A stretch of 22,966 bases of DNA from CANHEE01 sp043777755 (GCA_043777755.1 JAYWHK010000209.1:1-22966); one strand, 5' to 3'; counted from the stretch's first letter, positions 1 to 8,114 are shown. A program made the numbers and translations. Notes: generated by a model not told the origin, from the letters alone.

Positions 1-49
1 TGTGGCGATATAAAATTTTATAATTTTTAATTAAAACCAAGTCCTAACC

Positions 50-1162
50 ATGATTATTGGCGTACCAAAAGAAATAAAATCCAATGAAAACCGTGTAGCC
101 TTGACTCCAGCAGGAGCATTTGAACTCACGAAACGCAACCACAAAGTTTATGTACAATCAACGGCTGGCGAAAGCAGCGGCTTTTCAGACGATGAATACA
201 TTAGTGCTGGTGCAGCAATCCTTCCTGATATTGAATCAGTGTATGGCATCGCTGAAATGATTATGAAAGTAAAAGAGCCAATTGCTTCCGAATATCCTTT
301 GATTCGTGAAGACCAATTGTTGTTTACGTACTTTCACTTTGCCTCTTATGAGCCACTGACTACGGCAATGATTGCTTCAAAATCAATCTGTTTGGCTTAC
401 GAAACGGTGGAATTACCAGACCGTTCTTTACCACTTTTGACGCCAATGTCAGAAGTTGCAGGTCGTATGGCTATTCAAGAAGGTGCAAAATATTTGGAAA
501 AACCAGTGAAAGGACGTGGTGTTCTTTTGGGCGGTGTACCAGGTGTTGCGCCAGGGAAAGTTTTGATTTTAGGTGGTGGTGTTGTAGGAACTCAGGCGGC
601 TCGCATGGCAGCTGGTCTGGGTGCGCAAGTATCGCTTTTAGACGTGAGTATGCCTCGTTTGCGTTACCTCGCTGATGTAATGCCAGCCAACGTAACTACC
701 TTATTTTCAAACGAATATACAGTTAGAAATTTAGTAAGAGATCACGATTTGATTATTGGAGCTGTTTTGATTCCAGGGGCAAAAGCACCACATTTGGTGA
801 CTCGTGATATGCTGAAAACGATGCGTCCAGGAACAGTGATTGTTGATGTTGCGGTAGATCAGGGCGGTTGCGTGGAAACTTGTCAGCCTACTACACACGA
901 CAATCCTACTTATATTATTGACGATGTTGTTCACTATTGTGTAGCGAATATGCCAGGTGCAGTTCCTTATACTTCTACTTTGGCACTGACGAATGCAACC
1001 TTGCCGTATGCAATTCAATTGGCAAATAAAGGTTGGAAACAAGCGTGCAAAGACAGCAAAGATTTGCGTTTGGGCTTGAATATTGTAAAAGGCGATGTTG
1101 TTTATAAAGGCGTTTCTGATGCTTTTGACTTGCCTTATGTAAAGGTTGAGGAAGTACTATAA
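50..1162 (+). CDS. ald: Alanine dehydrogenase
   Basis: NAD-dependent L-alanine dehydrogenase, a cytoplasmic enzyme that interconverts L-alanine with pyruvate plus ammonia. At 370 residues it has the normal family length and opens with the typical MIIGVPKEIK. The known active-site residues fall at their classical positions: Arg15 (ENR), Lys75 (MKVKEP), His96 (YFHFA) and Asp270 (DVAVDQGG). The Rossmann NAD-binding glycines are at about 174-180 (LGGGVVG), with the ribose-binding Asp198 ending the next strand (SLLDVS). The start ATG is the first in frame; there is no clear Shine-Dalgarno, as is usual in Bacteroidota. Only 12 nt separate its stop from the next gene, so the two are probably co-transcribed. 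Nothing looks truncated. Confidence 0.96.
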   Translation: MIIGVPKEIKSNENRVALTPAGAFELTKRNHKVYVQSTAGESSGFSDDEYISAGAAILPDIESVYGIAEMIMKVKEPIASEYPLIREDQLLFTYFHFASYEPLTTAMIASKSICLAYETVELPDRSLPLLTPMSEVAGRMAIQEGAKYLEKPVKGRGVLLGGVPGVAPGKVLILGGGVVGTQAARMAAGLGAQVSLLDVSMPRLRYLADVMPANVTTLFSNEYTVRNLVRDHDLIIGAVLIPGAKAPHLVTRDMLKTMRPGTVIVDVAVDQGGCVETCQPTTHDNPTYIIDDVVHYCVANMPGAVPYTSTLALTNATLPYAIQLANKGWKQACKDSKDLRLGLNIVKGDVVYKGVSDAFDLPYVKVEEVL

Positions 1163-1174
1163 AAAAATAAAAAA

Positions 1175-2356
1175 ATGGTAAATATTACTTTAAAACCCAA
1201 TAGAGAAGATGCGCTTTTGCGTTTTCATCCTTGGGTGTTTTCTGGCGCAATCAAAGAAATGGACGGCAAGCCAAAAGATGGCGAAACGGTACAAGTATTG
1301 AGCAATAAAGGTCGAATGTTGGGCGTCGGGCATTACCAAGAAGGTAGTATTACCGTTCGGGTTTTGGCGTTTGGCGAACATACGATTGATCAAGATTTTT
1401 GGACAGCAAAAATTCAAAATGCCTACGATTTTCGCTCGACGATTGGTTTGACAGACAACAACGAAACGAATTGTTACCGTCTTGTTCATGCCGAAGGCGA
1501 TGGTTTGCCAGGTTTGGTGATTGACGTTTATGGCGATACCGCTGTTGTGCAAGCGCACTCTATCGGAATGTACAAGTCTAAACACTTCATTAGCAAGGCG
1601 TTACAAGATGTTTTTGGCGAAAAACTCAAAGCGATTTTTAATAAAAGCAAAGAAACTTTGCCTAAAAATTATGCGATGAATGTCGAAAATGCTTATCTTT
1701 TTGGACAATCAGGTATTAATGAAGTACTTGAAAACGGCAACAAATTCTCCATAGATTGGGAAGGTGGTCAGAAAACTGGTTTTTTCCTCGACCAACGCAA
1801 CAATCGTGATTTGTTGGCGCATTATTCCGAAGGGAAAACTGTTTTAAATTCGTTTTGTTACACAGGAGGTTTTTCGATTTATGCCTTAAAAGCTGGCGCA
1901 AAACGAGTAGATTCTGTTGATGTTTCGGCAAAAGCAATGGAATTGACGAAGCAAAACGTTGCGCTCAATGGTTTTAAAGAAGACGAAGAACATTTTTCGT
2001 ACTCAGAAGAGGTATTGGATTTTTTGAAAAAAAATAAAAACGTTTACGATGTTATGGTGGTTGATCCGCCAGCTTTTGCCAAGAGTTTGGACAAGCGACA
2101 CAATGCCGTTCAAGGTTATAAACGATTGAATGTCATGGCTTTACAACAAATCGCCAAAGGTGGAATCCTCTTTACATTCTCTTGTTCGCAAGTGGTAGAT
2201 AGGGATTTGTTTTACGGAGCGATTGTTGCGGCAGCTATCGAAGCTGGTCGTCAAGTTCGAGTTTTACATCAATTGTCACAACCGCCTGACCATCCTGTTA
2301 GCCTTTTTCACCCAGAAGGAAGCTACCTAAAAGGATTGGTTTTGCAAGTGGAATAG
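1175..2356 (+). CDS. rlmI: RlmI-type class I SAM-dependent 23S rRNA methyltransferase
   Basis: Predicted rRNA (cytosine-C5) methyltransferase of the RlmI/YccW family, which in E. coli makes m5C1962 in 23S rRNA. The 393 residues show the expected order: an N-terminal PUA RNA-binding domain (about 1-75), a middle domain, then a Rossmann methyltransferase. The family signature TGFFLDQRNNR is at 201-211. The SAM-binding motif I is at about 223-234 (VLNSFCYTGGFS). The DPPAF motif is at 297-301, and the TFSCS segment with the likely catalytic Cys337 follows. The C-terminus HPEGSYLKGL is also typical. It lies 12 nt downstream of ald, probably in the same operon. No convincing terminator was found in the 209 nt after it. 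The exact target base is inferred from the family. Confidence 0.9.
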   Translation: MVNITLKPNREDALLRFHPWVFSGAIKEMDGKPKDGETVQVLSNKGRMLGVGHYQEGSITVRVLAFGEHTIDQDFWTAKIQNAYDFRSTIGLTDNNETNCYRLVHAEGDGLPGLVIDVYGDTAVVQAHSIGMYKSKHFISKALQDVFGEKLKAIFNKSKETLPKNYAMNVENAYLFGQSGINEVLENGNKFSIDWEGGQKTGFFLDQRNNRDLLAHYSEGKTVLNSFCYTGGFSIYALKAGAKRVDSVDVSAKAMELTKQNVALNGFKEDEEHFSYSEEVLDFLKKNKNVYDVMVVDPPAFAKSLDKRHNAVQGYKRLNVMALQQIAKGGILFTFSCSQVVDRDLFYGAIVAAAIEAGRQVRVLHQLSQPPDHPVSLFHPEGSYLKGLVLQVE

Positions 2357-2565
2357 ACATAAAGTAGTCGTAAGTCAATAAGTCATAAGTCTTTTAACTT
2401 ACTGATTCACAATAGATTACAACATTTTAAAAGGTAATTTTTTTAATTAAAACAATCAATATACACGTCGAAAAGAGGTTTTGGAATTTTGAATTTATGC
2501 AAAATATTGAACACTAAGCATTTGCAATATCTTAAATATCCAATAACTAATATCCGTTGTGTATA

Positions 2566-3858
2566 TCAGAACCTTTCATAATATTCAACAATCCGTTCGT
2601 CAGTCATTACGTCTTGCGGACGGATTTTTTGCCTTAATACAATACCGCCCAAAGAACGGCAACGACTCAGTGCCACATACGTTTGCCCTGACTCAAAAGC
2701 ACCTGTTCCCATGTCAATAATCACTTTGTCAAAGGTTTTTCCTTGACTTTTGTGGATTGTAATTGCCCAAGCCATTTTCAAAGGATATTGTTTGAAAGAG
2801 CCAATTGTTTCAGCGATAAGTTGCGAAACATCAGTTTCTGACATTTTATAGCGCAGCATTTCCCAAGAAGCTTGCGTAACTTCTACGATTTTGGTAGTCC
2901 CGTTTTTTTCTTCCAATTCGACATGAATATTTTCATCGTCCAATTTAACGATTCGCCCAACGGAACCATTTACATAGCGTTTTTCAGCATCATTTTTAAT
3001 AAACATCACCTGTGCGCCAAGTTTGAGTTGCAACATAGTTTCTGTCGGAAAATTTCTTGGGTCAAAATCACCTTCGATTCGAGCTTGAAAAAGATAAGTT
3101 GGCGATTCAATTTGCTTCAAAGCACGCTCATTGATTTGGTCGGCAATCATATTGCGTGTCGTGAGCGTAATGTAATTGTCGCTTGACTCGAATTTAGGAT
3201 CGTGGCGGAGATTCAAATCTTCTAAGTCTTCATAGTCCATGCGATTTGTCCGCACCGTTTCCAAAAGGCGAATAAAATGACGTTCTTCTTGGCGGTAAAT
3301 CTTTCTCAATTCTATCAAATCCAACTTAAACGCTTCATTATCAAATACTTTTGCATAAAAAAAATAAGGACCTTTGTAGTAAGTTTGGAAATACAATTGT
3401 TCCTCGGGCGTACTTACCACAGGCGGCAATTGAAATAAATCACCAAACAAAACCACTTGAACACCACCAAAAGGCTTTGAATTGTCCCGATTCAGTCGCA
3501 AGAAATAATCCATATTGTCCATAATATCCGCCCGAACCATTGATATTTCATCAATGACGAGGACTTCTATATTTTCATACAATTTTTTATTAAAACGCCT
3601 TTTAATCTCGTGTTTTTGCATCAAACGAGGTCCGAAACCAAAAAAAGAATGTATGGTTTGACCGCCAACATTGAGCGCAGCAATGCCCGTCGGTGCGACG
3701 ACGACCGTTTTTTTTCTTGTTGTATTTTTGAAAAGTTGGAGCAAAGTAGATTTTCCAGTTCCTGCCTTTCCAGTGATGAAAAGATGGTTGTTGGTTTTTT
3801 CTATTTCGTCCAAAATATATCGAAACTCCGCATTGAGTTCGAGTGGTTCTTTTGCCAT
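2566..3858 (-). CDS. Pif1/RecD-like superfamily 1 DNA helicase
   Basis: A 430-residue AAA/SF1B helicase of the Pif1/RecD2-like type common in Bacteroidota, predicted to unwind DNA in the 5'-3' direction using ATP. Visible motifs in order: Walker A GKAGTGKST (30-38); motif Ia APTGIAA (55-61); Walker B VIDEIS (101-106); motif III FGDLFQLPPV (138-147); a UvrD-like C-terminal motif ITIHKSQGKTFDK (366-378); and motif VI YVALSRC (392-398 region). The protein is a compact core with no extra C-terminal domain. It is convergent with the ald-rlmI operon and divergent from the Omp28-like gene, with a consensus -7 box 29-36 nt upstream of the ATG. Its biological role (replication, repair or element-linked) cannot be told from context. 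Confidence 0.9.
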   Translation of the reverse strand: MAKEPLELNAEFRYILDEIEKTNNHLFITGKAGTGKSTLLQLFKNTTRKKTVVVAPTGIAALNVGGQTIHSFFGFGPRLMQKHEIKRRFNKKLYENIEVLVIDEISMVRADIMDNMDYFLRLNRDNSKPFGGVQVVLFGDLFQLPPVVSTPEEQLYFQTYYKGPYFFYAKVFDNEAFKLDLIELRKIYRQEERHFIRLLETVRTNRMDYEDLEDLNLRHDPKFESSDNYITLTTRNMIADQINERALKQIESPTYLFQARIEGDFDPRNFPTETMLQLKLGAQVMFIKNDAEKRYVNGSVGRIVKLDDENIHVELEEKNGTTKIVEVTQASWEMLRYKMSETDVSQLIAETIGSFKQYPLKMAWAITIHKSQGKTFDKVIIDMGTGAFESGQTYVALSRCRSLGGIVLRQKIRPQDVMTDERIVEYYERF

Positions 3859-3886
3859 TTAATCTTGAATTCTAAATTTGATTGCA

Positions 3887-3894
3887 CAAATGTA
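3887..3894 (-). promoter_or_regulatory. -7 promoter box of the helicase gene
   Basis: Read on the minus strand the octamer is TACATTTG, a perfect match to the Bacteroidota sigma-ABfr -7 consensus TAnnTTTG. It would place the transcript start about 20 nt before the helicase ATG. No clear -33 TTG was found at the expected distance. Confidence 0.5.
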
Positions 3895-3927
3895 AAACAA
3901 ATGACAGATTAAAATTGTTTTTATGTT

Positions 3928-3935
3928 TATCTTTG
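3928..3935 (+). promoter_or_regulatory. -7 promoter box of the Omp28-like gene
   Basis: TATCTTTG fits the Bacteroidota -7 consensus TAnnTTTG exactly and lies 39 nt before the chosen ATG at 3975. It also argues against the longer in-frame start at 3882, which lies upstream of this promoter. The -33 element is not obvious. Confidence 0.55.
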
Positions 3936-3974
3936 CAAAAAATTATTCATTTTAATCAAAAAATTATTTTTACA

Positions 3975-4958
3975 ATGAAAAAAGTAACACTTAGTTTAGT
4001 TTTTATCGCAGCAAGTATCTGCCTTTTTGCGCAAGCAACAAAATATCCAGTTTTACTGCATTTTACGAATAGCAACTGCGGCAATTGCGCTGGGTCAAAT
4101 CCTGGTTTTTTCACCAAGATGGATGTTTACAATAAAAATGTTCACCACATTACGGTACATCCTTCTTTTCCTTATTCATCATGTGTTTTTTACCAAGGAA
4201 ATATTACTGACAACACGCTTTTAGTTGGAAAATATGGTGCGCAAGGAACACCAACTATTTCTATCAATGGTGCAAAAACTGTTGGTGTTGGCAGTGTAAC
4301 TGACGCTCAATTAAAGGCATCTTTTACAGGTTTAAGTAGCCCAATTCAAGTAAAAGTGAACGAAAATACAGGTGCTTCTCGTACTGTAAAAGCGACTATT
4401 AAAAGTACAGGAACTGTGCCAGCGGCTAATTATGTCGTTTATGCGGTTGTTGTTGAAAAATTGATAACGCAAACAACTGGTAATGGTGAAAAAACACACC
4501 GTAACGTATTGCGTAAAATTATTAGTGCTGGTGGTGGCGATTCTTTCACACCAGAAGCAGCAGGAAAAGAAAAAGTACTTAACTTTTCTTACACTGTTGA
4601 TTCTAAGTGGAAAGAAAGCGAGATTTATACAATCGTTTGGGTACAAGATGGCAACAATAATATCTTGAACTCTGGTACAAAGTTCGATGTAACTGTTGGA
4701 ACTGAAGATATTTTGGACGATTCGTCAGTTCGTATTTTTCCAAATCCAACAAGCAACGAGCTTAAAATTGATTTGACAAACATCAATGCAACACCTGAAC
4801 AAATTTTTATTCAAAATTTGGAAGGTAAGAACGTTGCGCAATTCAATGCAGTAAAAGATATTAATACATTGAATATCAGTACATTACCACAAGGCGAATA
4901 CATTATCAGTGTAAAAACAGATAGAGGAGTTTTGTCACAAAAATGTCTGAAAATATAA
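3975..4958 (+). CDS. Omp28-like thioredoxin-fold secreted protein with T9SS type A sorting domain
   Basis: A 327-residue exported protein. I chose the ATG at 3975, not the in-frame ATG at 3882, because it begins a clean signal peptide (residues 1-20, MKKVTLSLVFIAASICLFAQ) and lies downstream of a consensus -7 box. Residues 20-110 look thioredoxin-like: a CxxC pair (Cys35-Gly-Asn-Cys38 after LHFTNSN), an extra Cys70, and a GTPT loop (91-94) in the position of the cis-proline. This fits the Omp28-related family. Residues about 250-327 (RIFPNPTSNE ... GEYIISVKTDRG) form a T9SS type A sorting domain, so it is expected to cross the outer membrane through T9SS and be surface-attached or released. 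Redox activity is inferred only. Two hairpin terminators follow. Confidence 0.85.
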   Translation: MKKVTLSLVFIAASICLFAQATKYPVLLHFTNSNCGNCAGSNPGFFTKMDVYNKNVHHITVHPSFPYSSCVFYQGNITDNTLLVGKYGAQGTPTISINGAKTVGVGSVTDAQLKASFTGLSSPIQVKVNENTGASRTVKATIKSTGTVPAANYVVYAVVVEKLITQTTGNGEKTHRNVLRKIISAGGGDSFTPEAAGKEKVLNFSYTVDSKWKESEIYTIVWVQDGNNNILNSGTKFDVTVGTEDILDDSSVRIFPNPTSNELKIDLTNINATPEQIFIQNLEGKNVAQFNAVKDINTLNISTLPQGEYIISVKTDRGVLSQKCLKI

Positions 4959-4989
4959 TTTTATTATAAAACATTAGGATATATTAAAT

Positions 4990-5017
4990 TGACGTACTAT
5001 CTTTACGTCAGTTTTTT
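4990..5017 (+). terminator. Intrinsic terminator 1 after the Omp28-like gene
   Basis: A perfect 7-bp stem, TGACGTA (4990-4996) with TACGTCA (5004-5010), encloses a 7-nt loop. It is followed by GTTTTTT, the layout of a rho-independent terminator on the plus strand. Confidence 0.75.
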
Positions 5018-5028
5018 GGGGTTAAGAG

Positions 5029-5068
5029 CCTCGTAGGTAGCTGAAATATGCGCCTGCGAGGTTTTTTT
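5029..5068 (+). terminator. Intrinsic terminator 2 after the Omp28-like gene
   Basis: A 9-bp stem, CCTCGTAGG (5029-5037) with CCTGCGAGG (5053-5061), has one G-U wobble and is followed by seven T. It lies 12 nt past the first terminator and just before the convergent gene that ends at 5076, so it would protect that gene from antisense transcription. Confidence 0.85.
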
Positions 5069-5075
5069 ATGCCTA

Positions 5076-6674
5076 TTACCTTCTCACATACACCTCATAA
5101 CGGTACGTAAATGTTTTTTCTGCGCCAGCTTCCAATTCAAATTCCCAACAAACTTGGTTGTTAATATTTGGATTGTATTGTATATTATTTTGTTCGCTGA
5201 GTTGCCATTTTAAGTCAGAATCACCCAATACGCCATGAATCATTCTACGAAGCTCAAATTTTGCGTTTTTTGTTTTAAAATTATTCAAAACAACCTTGTT
5301 TTCAACTGTCACTTTATAATAGCTATAACCAAAAATCTCTTTAACATCTTCTTCTCTTTTGATTATTTTTTCGCTTTGTTTGACTCTAATATCAGCCGTT
5401 TCTGTGATTTTGATATAAGTCGTCGCATTTTTTGATGTAAAATTCAACATATCTTGTCCTAAAGGCTGATTTTTTTGCTCTTTATTACTTACAATCATCA
5501 CAGAACCCGTTGTGAAAGGGTTTGCTGTTTTATTTTTTATTTTTAAAGAATGAAAAACCTTATTTTTATTTTGCTGCGTAAAATTGTAATTTGAATTATT
5601 GTAGTATGAGGCATCATGTGTCTGATCTAAATTACACTCGTAAATATCCTCATATTTGAGGTCATAACTAAATAATTGATAATGTCCACGACCATTTTTA
5701 GGCAAACTAAAATTTTTCAAAGGATAAAAATAAAGATCTTCTACACTTTTTCCTTCGAGCTGATTGTCAAAATTTTGAGTAGATTCTATGTTGTTTTGCG
5801 AATAATCGTTCGCAATCATGGCATTTGAAAAATTTTGAACCAATCTTTGATTCAATCCTCCGTAAGCATTGGTTTGAAAGTGATTAACAGCATTGCTAAA
5901 ATCAATTAAGCCAGACAACGAATTGACAAATTTGAAATTCGGGACACCAACTACAAAATTCAAATCTGTATTTTCAATCGCTTCATTTTGATTGACTACC
6001 TCGGCACGTAGCGTGAGCTTTGCATCGTGCTCATTTTGCAATTCTAAAAGATAAAAAGGCGTCCAAGAAATGCCATGTTGCAAATACATCATTTCTAAAT
6101 TTTGTTCTGATTTTTTGCTGTTAAAAGCAATTTCTAGCACTTGTACAGGTTTTTTGTAAGGAATTTTGTACATCAAAGCTGGTTTTTCATTGAAAACCAC
6201 TCGCTCCACTTGACTCAACGGAATCGTAAGCCACTTGCCTTCTTTAGTTTGAAAAAGGACTGCATTTCCGATGCCGCTATTGTCATTTGTCTGGCTAAAA
6301 ACGTCTTCAATTGTACCATCAATTAAGCCGCTATCCATCGAATATTTAAGCTGTACTTTCTTACCTTTATTGGGTTTCATCAACTCTTGTGCAGTAACGC
6401 TGTTGAAAGTATTTTCGCCTCTAAGCGTGTCTGTATAACTCATAACATTTTGTAAATCAGGTGAATATATCCAAAAAGAACCAAATTTGGCTTGCGGAAA
6501 ATGTTCTTGGTTGATTTGAAAAACACCTTTTGGCGTTTTCACCAAACCTTGTTTGATGACAAATGAAGTTCCATCTTTAAAAACAGAAATGGATTGGGTT
6601 TTTAAGCCATTTTGGGCAAAAGAAACGGCAAAGAAAACGGTCATAAAAGCGAAAAAAGAAATTAATTTTTGCAT
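5076..6674 (-). CDS. Secreted DUF4139-like protein
   Basis: A 532-residue protein with a signal peptide (1-20, ending AVSFA before Gln21). The central part (about 192-248: MMYLQHGISWTPFYLLEL, then LTLRAEVVNQNEAIENTDLNFVVGVPNF) resembles the DUF4139 core seen in MuiA-type proteins, where an xSWxPxYxL segment is followed by a beta-rich 'A.V.N...E.....L....G.P' pattern. The C-terminal third (about 420-532) is beta-rich and ends YRYEVYVRR. It has no T9SS sorting domain and no lipoprotein cysteine, so a periplasmic location is likely. Function is unknown. It lies downstream of the PorP/SprF gene on the same strand, but a strong terminator separates them, so it is probably its own unit. Confidence 0.65.
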   Translation of the reverse strand: MQKLISFFAFMTVFFAVSFAQNGLKTQSISVFKDGTSFVIKQGLVKTPKGVFQINQEHFPQAKFGSFWIYSPDLQNVMSYTDTLRGENTFNSVTAQELMKPNKGKKVQLKYSMDSGLIDGTIEDVFSQTNDNSGIGNAVLFQTKEGKWLTIPLSQVERVVFNEKPALMYKIPYKKPVQVLEIAFNSKKSEQNLEMMYLQHGISWTPFYLLELQNEHDAKLTLRAEVVNQNEAIENTDLNFVVGVPNFKFVNSLSGLIDFSNAVNHFQTNAYGGLNQRLVQNFSNAMIANDYSQNNIESTQNFDNQLEGKSVEDLYFYPLKNFSLPKNGRGHYQLFSYDLKYEDIYECNLDQTHDASYYNNSNYNFTQQNKNKVFHSLKIKNKTANPFTTGSVMIVSNKEQKNQPLGQDMLNFTSKNATTYIKITETADIRVKQSEKIIKREEDVKEIFGYSYYKVTVENKVVLNNFKTKNAKFELRRMIHGVLGDSDLKWQLSEQNNIQYNPNINNQVCWEFELEAGAEKTFTYRYEVYVRR

Positions 6675-6703
6675 TGTAATTTTTTTTATTTTTGAAAAAA
6701 AGG

Positions 6704-6722
6704 TTTGAGTAAGACACTCAAA
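6704..6722. repeat. 7-bp inverted repeat upstream of the DUF4139-like gene
   Basis: TTTGAGT (6704-6710) and ACTCAAA (6716-6722) form a perfect inverted repeat around a 5-nt centre, 30 nt before the start of the minus-strand DUF4139-like gene. It could be an operator or a 5'-leader hairpin; chance is not excluded. Confidence 0.4.
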
Positions 6723-6761
6723 GTTTTAGATGCAGAATTTTTATTTTTCCATACGATGACG

Positions 6762-6803
6762 GAAAATATTTAAGAGAACGGTATCATTTTCTTAAATATT
6801 TTC
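6762..6803. repeat. 14-bp perfect inverted repeat
   Basis: GAAAATATTTAAGA (6762-6775) is exactly reverse-complementary to TCTTAAATATTTTC (6790-6803), separated by 14 nt. It ends one base before a consensus -7 box, so it covers the place where the -33 region would be. An operator or a cruciform/hairpin are both possible. Confidence 0.7.
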
Positions 6804-6804
6804 A

Positions 6805-6812
6805 TAAGTTTG
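6805..6812 (+). promoter_or_regulatory. -7 promoter box before the small secreted-peptide ORF
   Basis: TAAGTTTG is an exact TAnnTTTG match, 17 nt before the ATG at 6830. The upstream -33 region is occupied by the 14-bp dyad. Confidence 0.45.
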
Positions 6813-6829
6813 CTTTTTAAATTTTAATT

Positions 6830-6943
6830 ATGAAAAATCTATACCTTCTTTTTATACTGCTATTCACTGTAAATCAAGCTTTTGCGATAAGAACTTACAT
6901 TACTTTGGATAGTCTAAAAGATAGGCCATTAATAGCTGTATAG
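6830..6943 (+). CDS. Possible small secreted peptide, or signal-peptide remnant of a lost gene
   Basis: A 37-codon ORF between two minus-strand genes. It starts with a convincing signal peptide (MKNLYLLFILLFTVNQAFA: one Lys, a long hydrophobic run, then an AFA cleavage site) and leaves a mature tail of only 18 residues (IRTYITLDSLKDRPLIAV) before TAG. It has a consensus -7 box just upstream. It is either a genuine micropeptide or the 5' stump of a decayed secreted-protein gene. No further in-frame coding sequence follows, because the adjacent 14-bp hairpin is the terminator of the opposing gene. Not recognised as any family. Confidence 0.35.
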   Translation: MKNLYLLFILLFTVNQAFAIRTYITLDSLKDRPLIAV

Positions 6944-6950
6944 GCGCATC

Positions 6951-6985
6951 AAAAAGTGCTGTTTTCTCACAGAGAAAACAGCACT
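6951..6985 (-). terminator. Intrinsic terminator of the PorP/SprF gene
   Basis: A perfect 14-bp stem, AGTGCTGTTTTCTC (6955-6968) with GAGAAAACAGCACT (6972-6985), has a 3-nt loop. On the minus strand it is followed by a short T-run. It starts about 21 nt after the stop of the minus-strand gene at 7007. Confidence 0.85.
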
Positions 6986-7006
6986 AAACTTTGTAATACT
7001 ATTTGA

Positions 7007-8077
7007 TTACCAATGCAAATAAGTAGAGCCCGCACTCGGACAAGCAATTTTATTAGGAAATGCCTTTTGTAAAGTATAATGAATTGCAAACTCATAAGAA
7101 CCATTAAAAGCGTTTGCCGCACGAAGTGATGAAATATTGCTGTCGTAACTGATTCCAAAAGTGTATTGTCGGTAGTCAAAACGGGCAAAAGCAATGACGG
7201 CATCTGCCAAAATTTTATTGTCTAACTTATTGGCTGTTCTAAACCAAATACCTGCTTGGAATGCCTTATAGCCATCTTCTGATTTTGCCCATTGCAAGGT
7301 TTTTCTAAGGGCAACGCCGCCTGTTATTTCTATGGATTTGCCCTGTCTCATGCCAATGACATTGGGTAACAATGCCCATTTTTTGCCTTGAATATAATAT
7401 TCTCCACCAAAATTTAGGGTATAGCGAGGCAACATTTTTATGCGACTTTCCACAAAAGAAATATTAGGCTTATTGATGTGGTGCATTGCTGCGCCAATGT
7501 GAAAAGAGTAATATTCTGGCATCACCGTTATCCACATTAAACCAGCACTAATATCGCCAAAATTACGATTACGGTATTGTCTTTGAACCTCTGGACCTAA
7601 AAAATCTGGTCTAAAAATATCAGATTTATCGAATTGACTTAAAAATCGTAAGTCATTCACATTTAGGCTCAAACTGGTCATTCCCGCTTCAAAACCAGCC
7701 ACAATCGCATGAAATTTGTTTCTACTGCTGCTCAAATTTTTGCAATATGCCAAAGACATTTTGGCGTTGTTTTGCTGAAAACTTGATGTACCCGCTTTAT
7801 CTCCAAGCAATGAAACACCAACTCCAATGTAATCATTTCCAAAAGTATAATTCATATCCATCGCTGCGGAATAAGAATTGTATGCCTTGCTTCCCAAGAA
7901 GGGCGACCATTGATTTCGAGCATTTGCAATGAGTCTTATATCGCCGTGAAACATACCCGTCATGGCAGGTGTAAGTTGTTGTGGCGCAAGGAATCGCATA
8001 GAAAAATTAGGGTCTTGCGCTAACGCTAATGTAGTTATAAATAACAAAATAATGTATATAAAAATATATTTTTTCAT
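7007..8077 (-). CDS. PorP/SprF-family type IX secretion outer-membrane protein
   Basis: A 356-residue predicted outer-membrane beta-barrel with a signal peptide (1-20, ending LALA before Gln21). The mature N-terminus carries the family hallmark: QDPNFSMRFLAPQQLTPAMTG (21-41), then RLIANARNQW (48-57), SAAMDMNY (70-77) and GVGVSLLGDKAG (85-96). PorP/SprF proteins act with T9SS. In Flavobacterium johnsoniae, SprF is required for secretion and surface anchoring of SprB, and type B cargo generally needs a neighbouring SprF-like protein. Here the gene lies directly downstream, on the same strand, of a giant type B adhesin, so that adhesin is its probable partner (inference). A terminator hairpin and two repeats lie between them, so it may have its own promoter or be fed by readthrough. 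Confidence 0.9.
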   Translation of the reverse strand: MKKYIFIYIILLFITTLALAQDPNFSMRFLAPQQLTPAMTGMFHGDIRLIANARNQWSPFLGSKAYNSYSAAMDMNYTFGNDYIGVGVSLLGDKAGTSSFQQNNAKMSLAYCKNLSSSRNKFHAIVAGFEAGMTSLSLNVNDLRFLSQFDKSDIFRPDFLGPEVQRQYRNRNFGDISAGLMWITVMPEYYSFHIGAAMHHINKPNISFVESRIKMLPRYTLNFGGEYYIQGKKWALLPNVIGMRQGKSIEITGGVALRKTLQWAKSEDGYKAFQAGIWFRTANKLDNKILADAVIAFARFDYRQYTFGISYDSNISSLRAANAFNGSYEFAIHYTLQKAFPNKIACPSAGSTYLHW

Positions 8078-8114
8078 TTTAAAAATTTTTTTTTATTGTT
8101 AAAAAAATGGTGAA

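Noticed and set aside
2371..2391. Three TAAGTC hexamers in a row after the methyltransferase gene
   Set aside because: Too short and irregular (spacings of 8 and 7) to call a regulatory array; no terminator is formed.
3882..3974. Longer start of the Omp28-like gene at 3882
   Set aside because: The extra 31 residues precede a perfect signal peptide and begin upstream of the likely -7 box, so they are probably untranslated.
6967..7203. 78-codon minus-strand frame overlapping the end of the PorP/SprF gene
   Set aside because: It is an out-of-frame shadow of the PorP/SprF gene and runs into its terminator hairpin.
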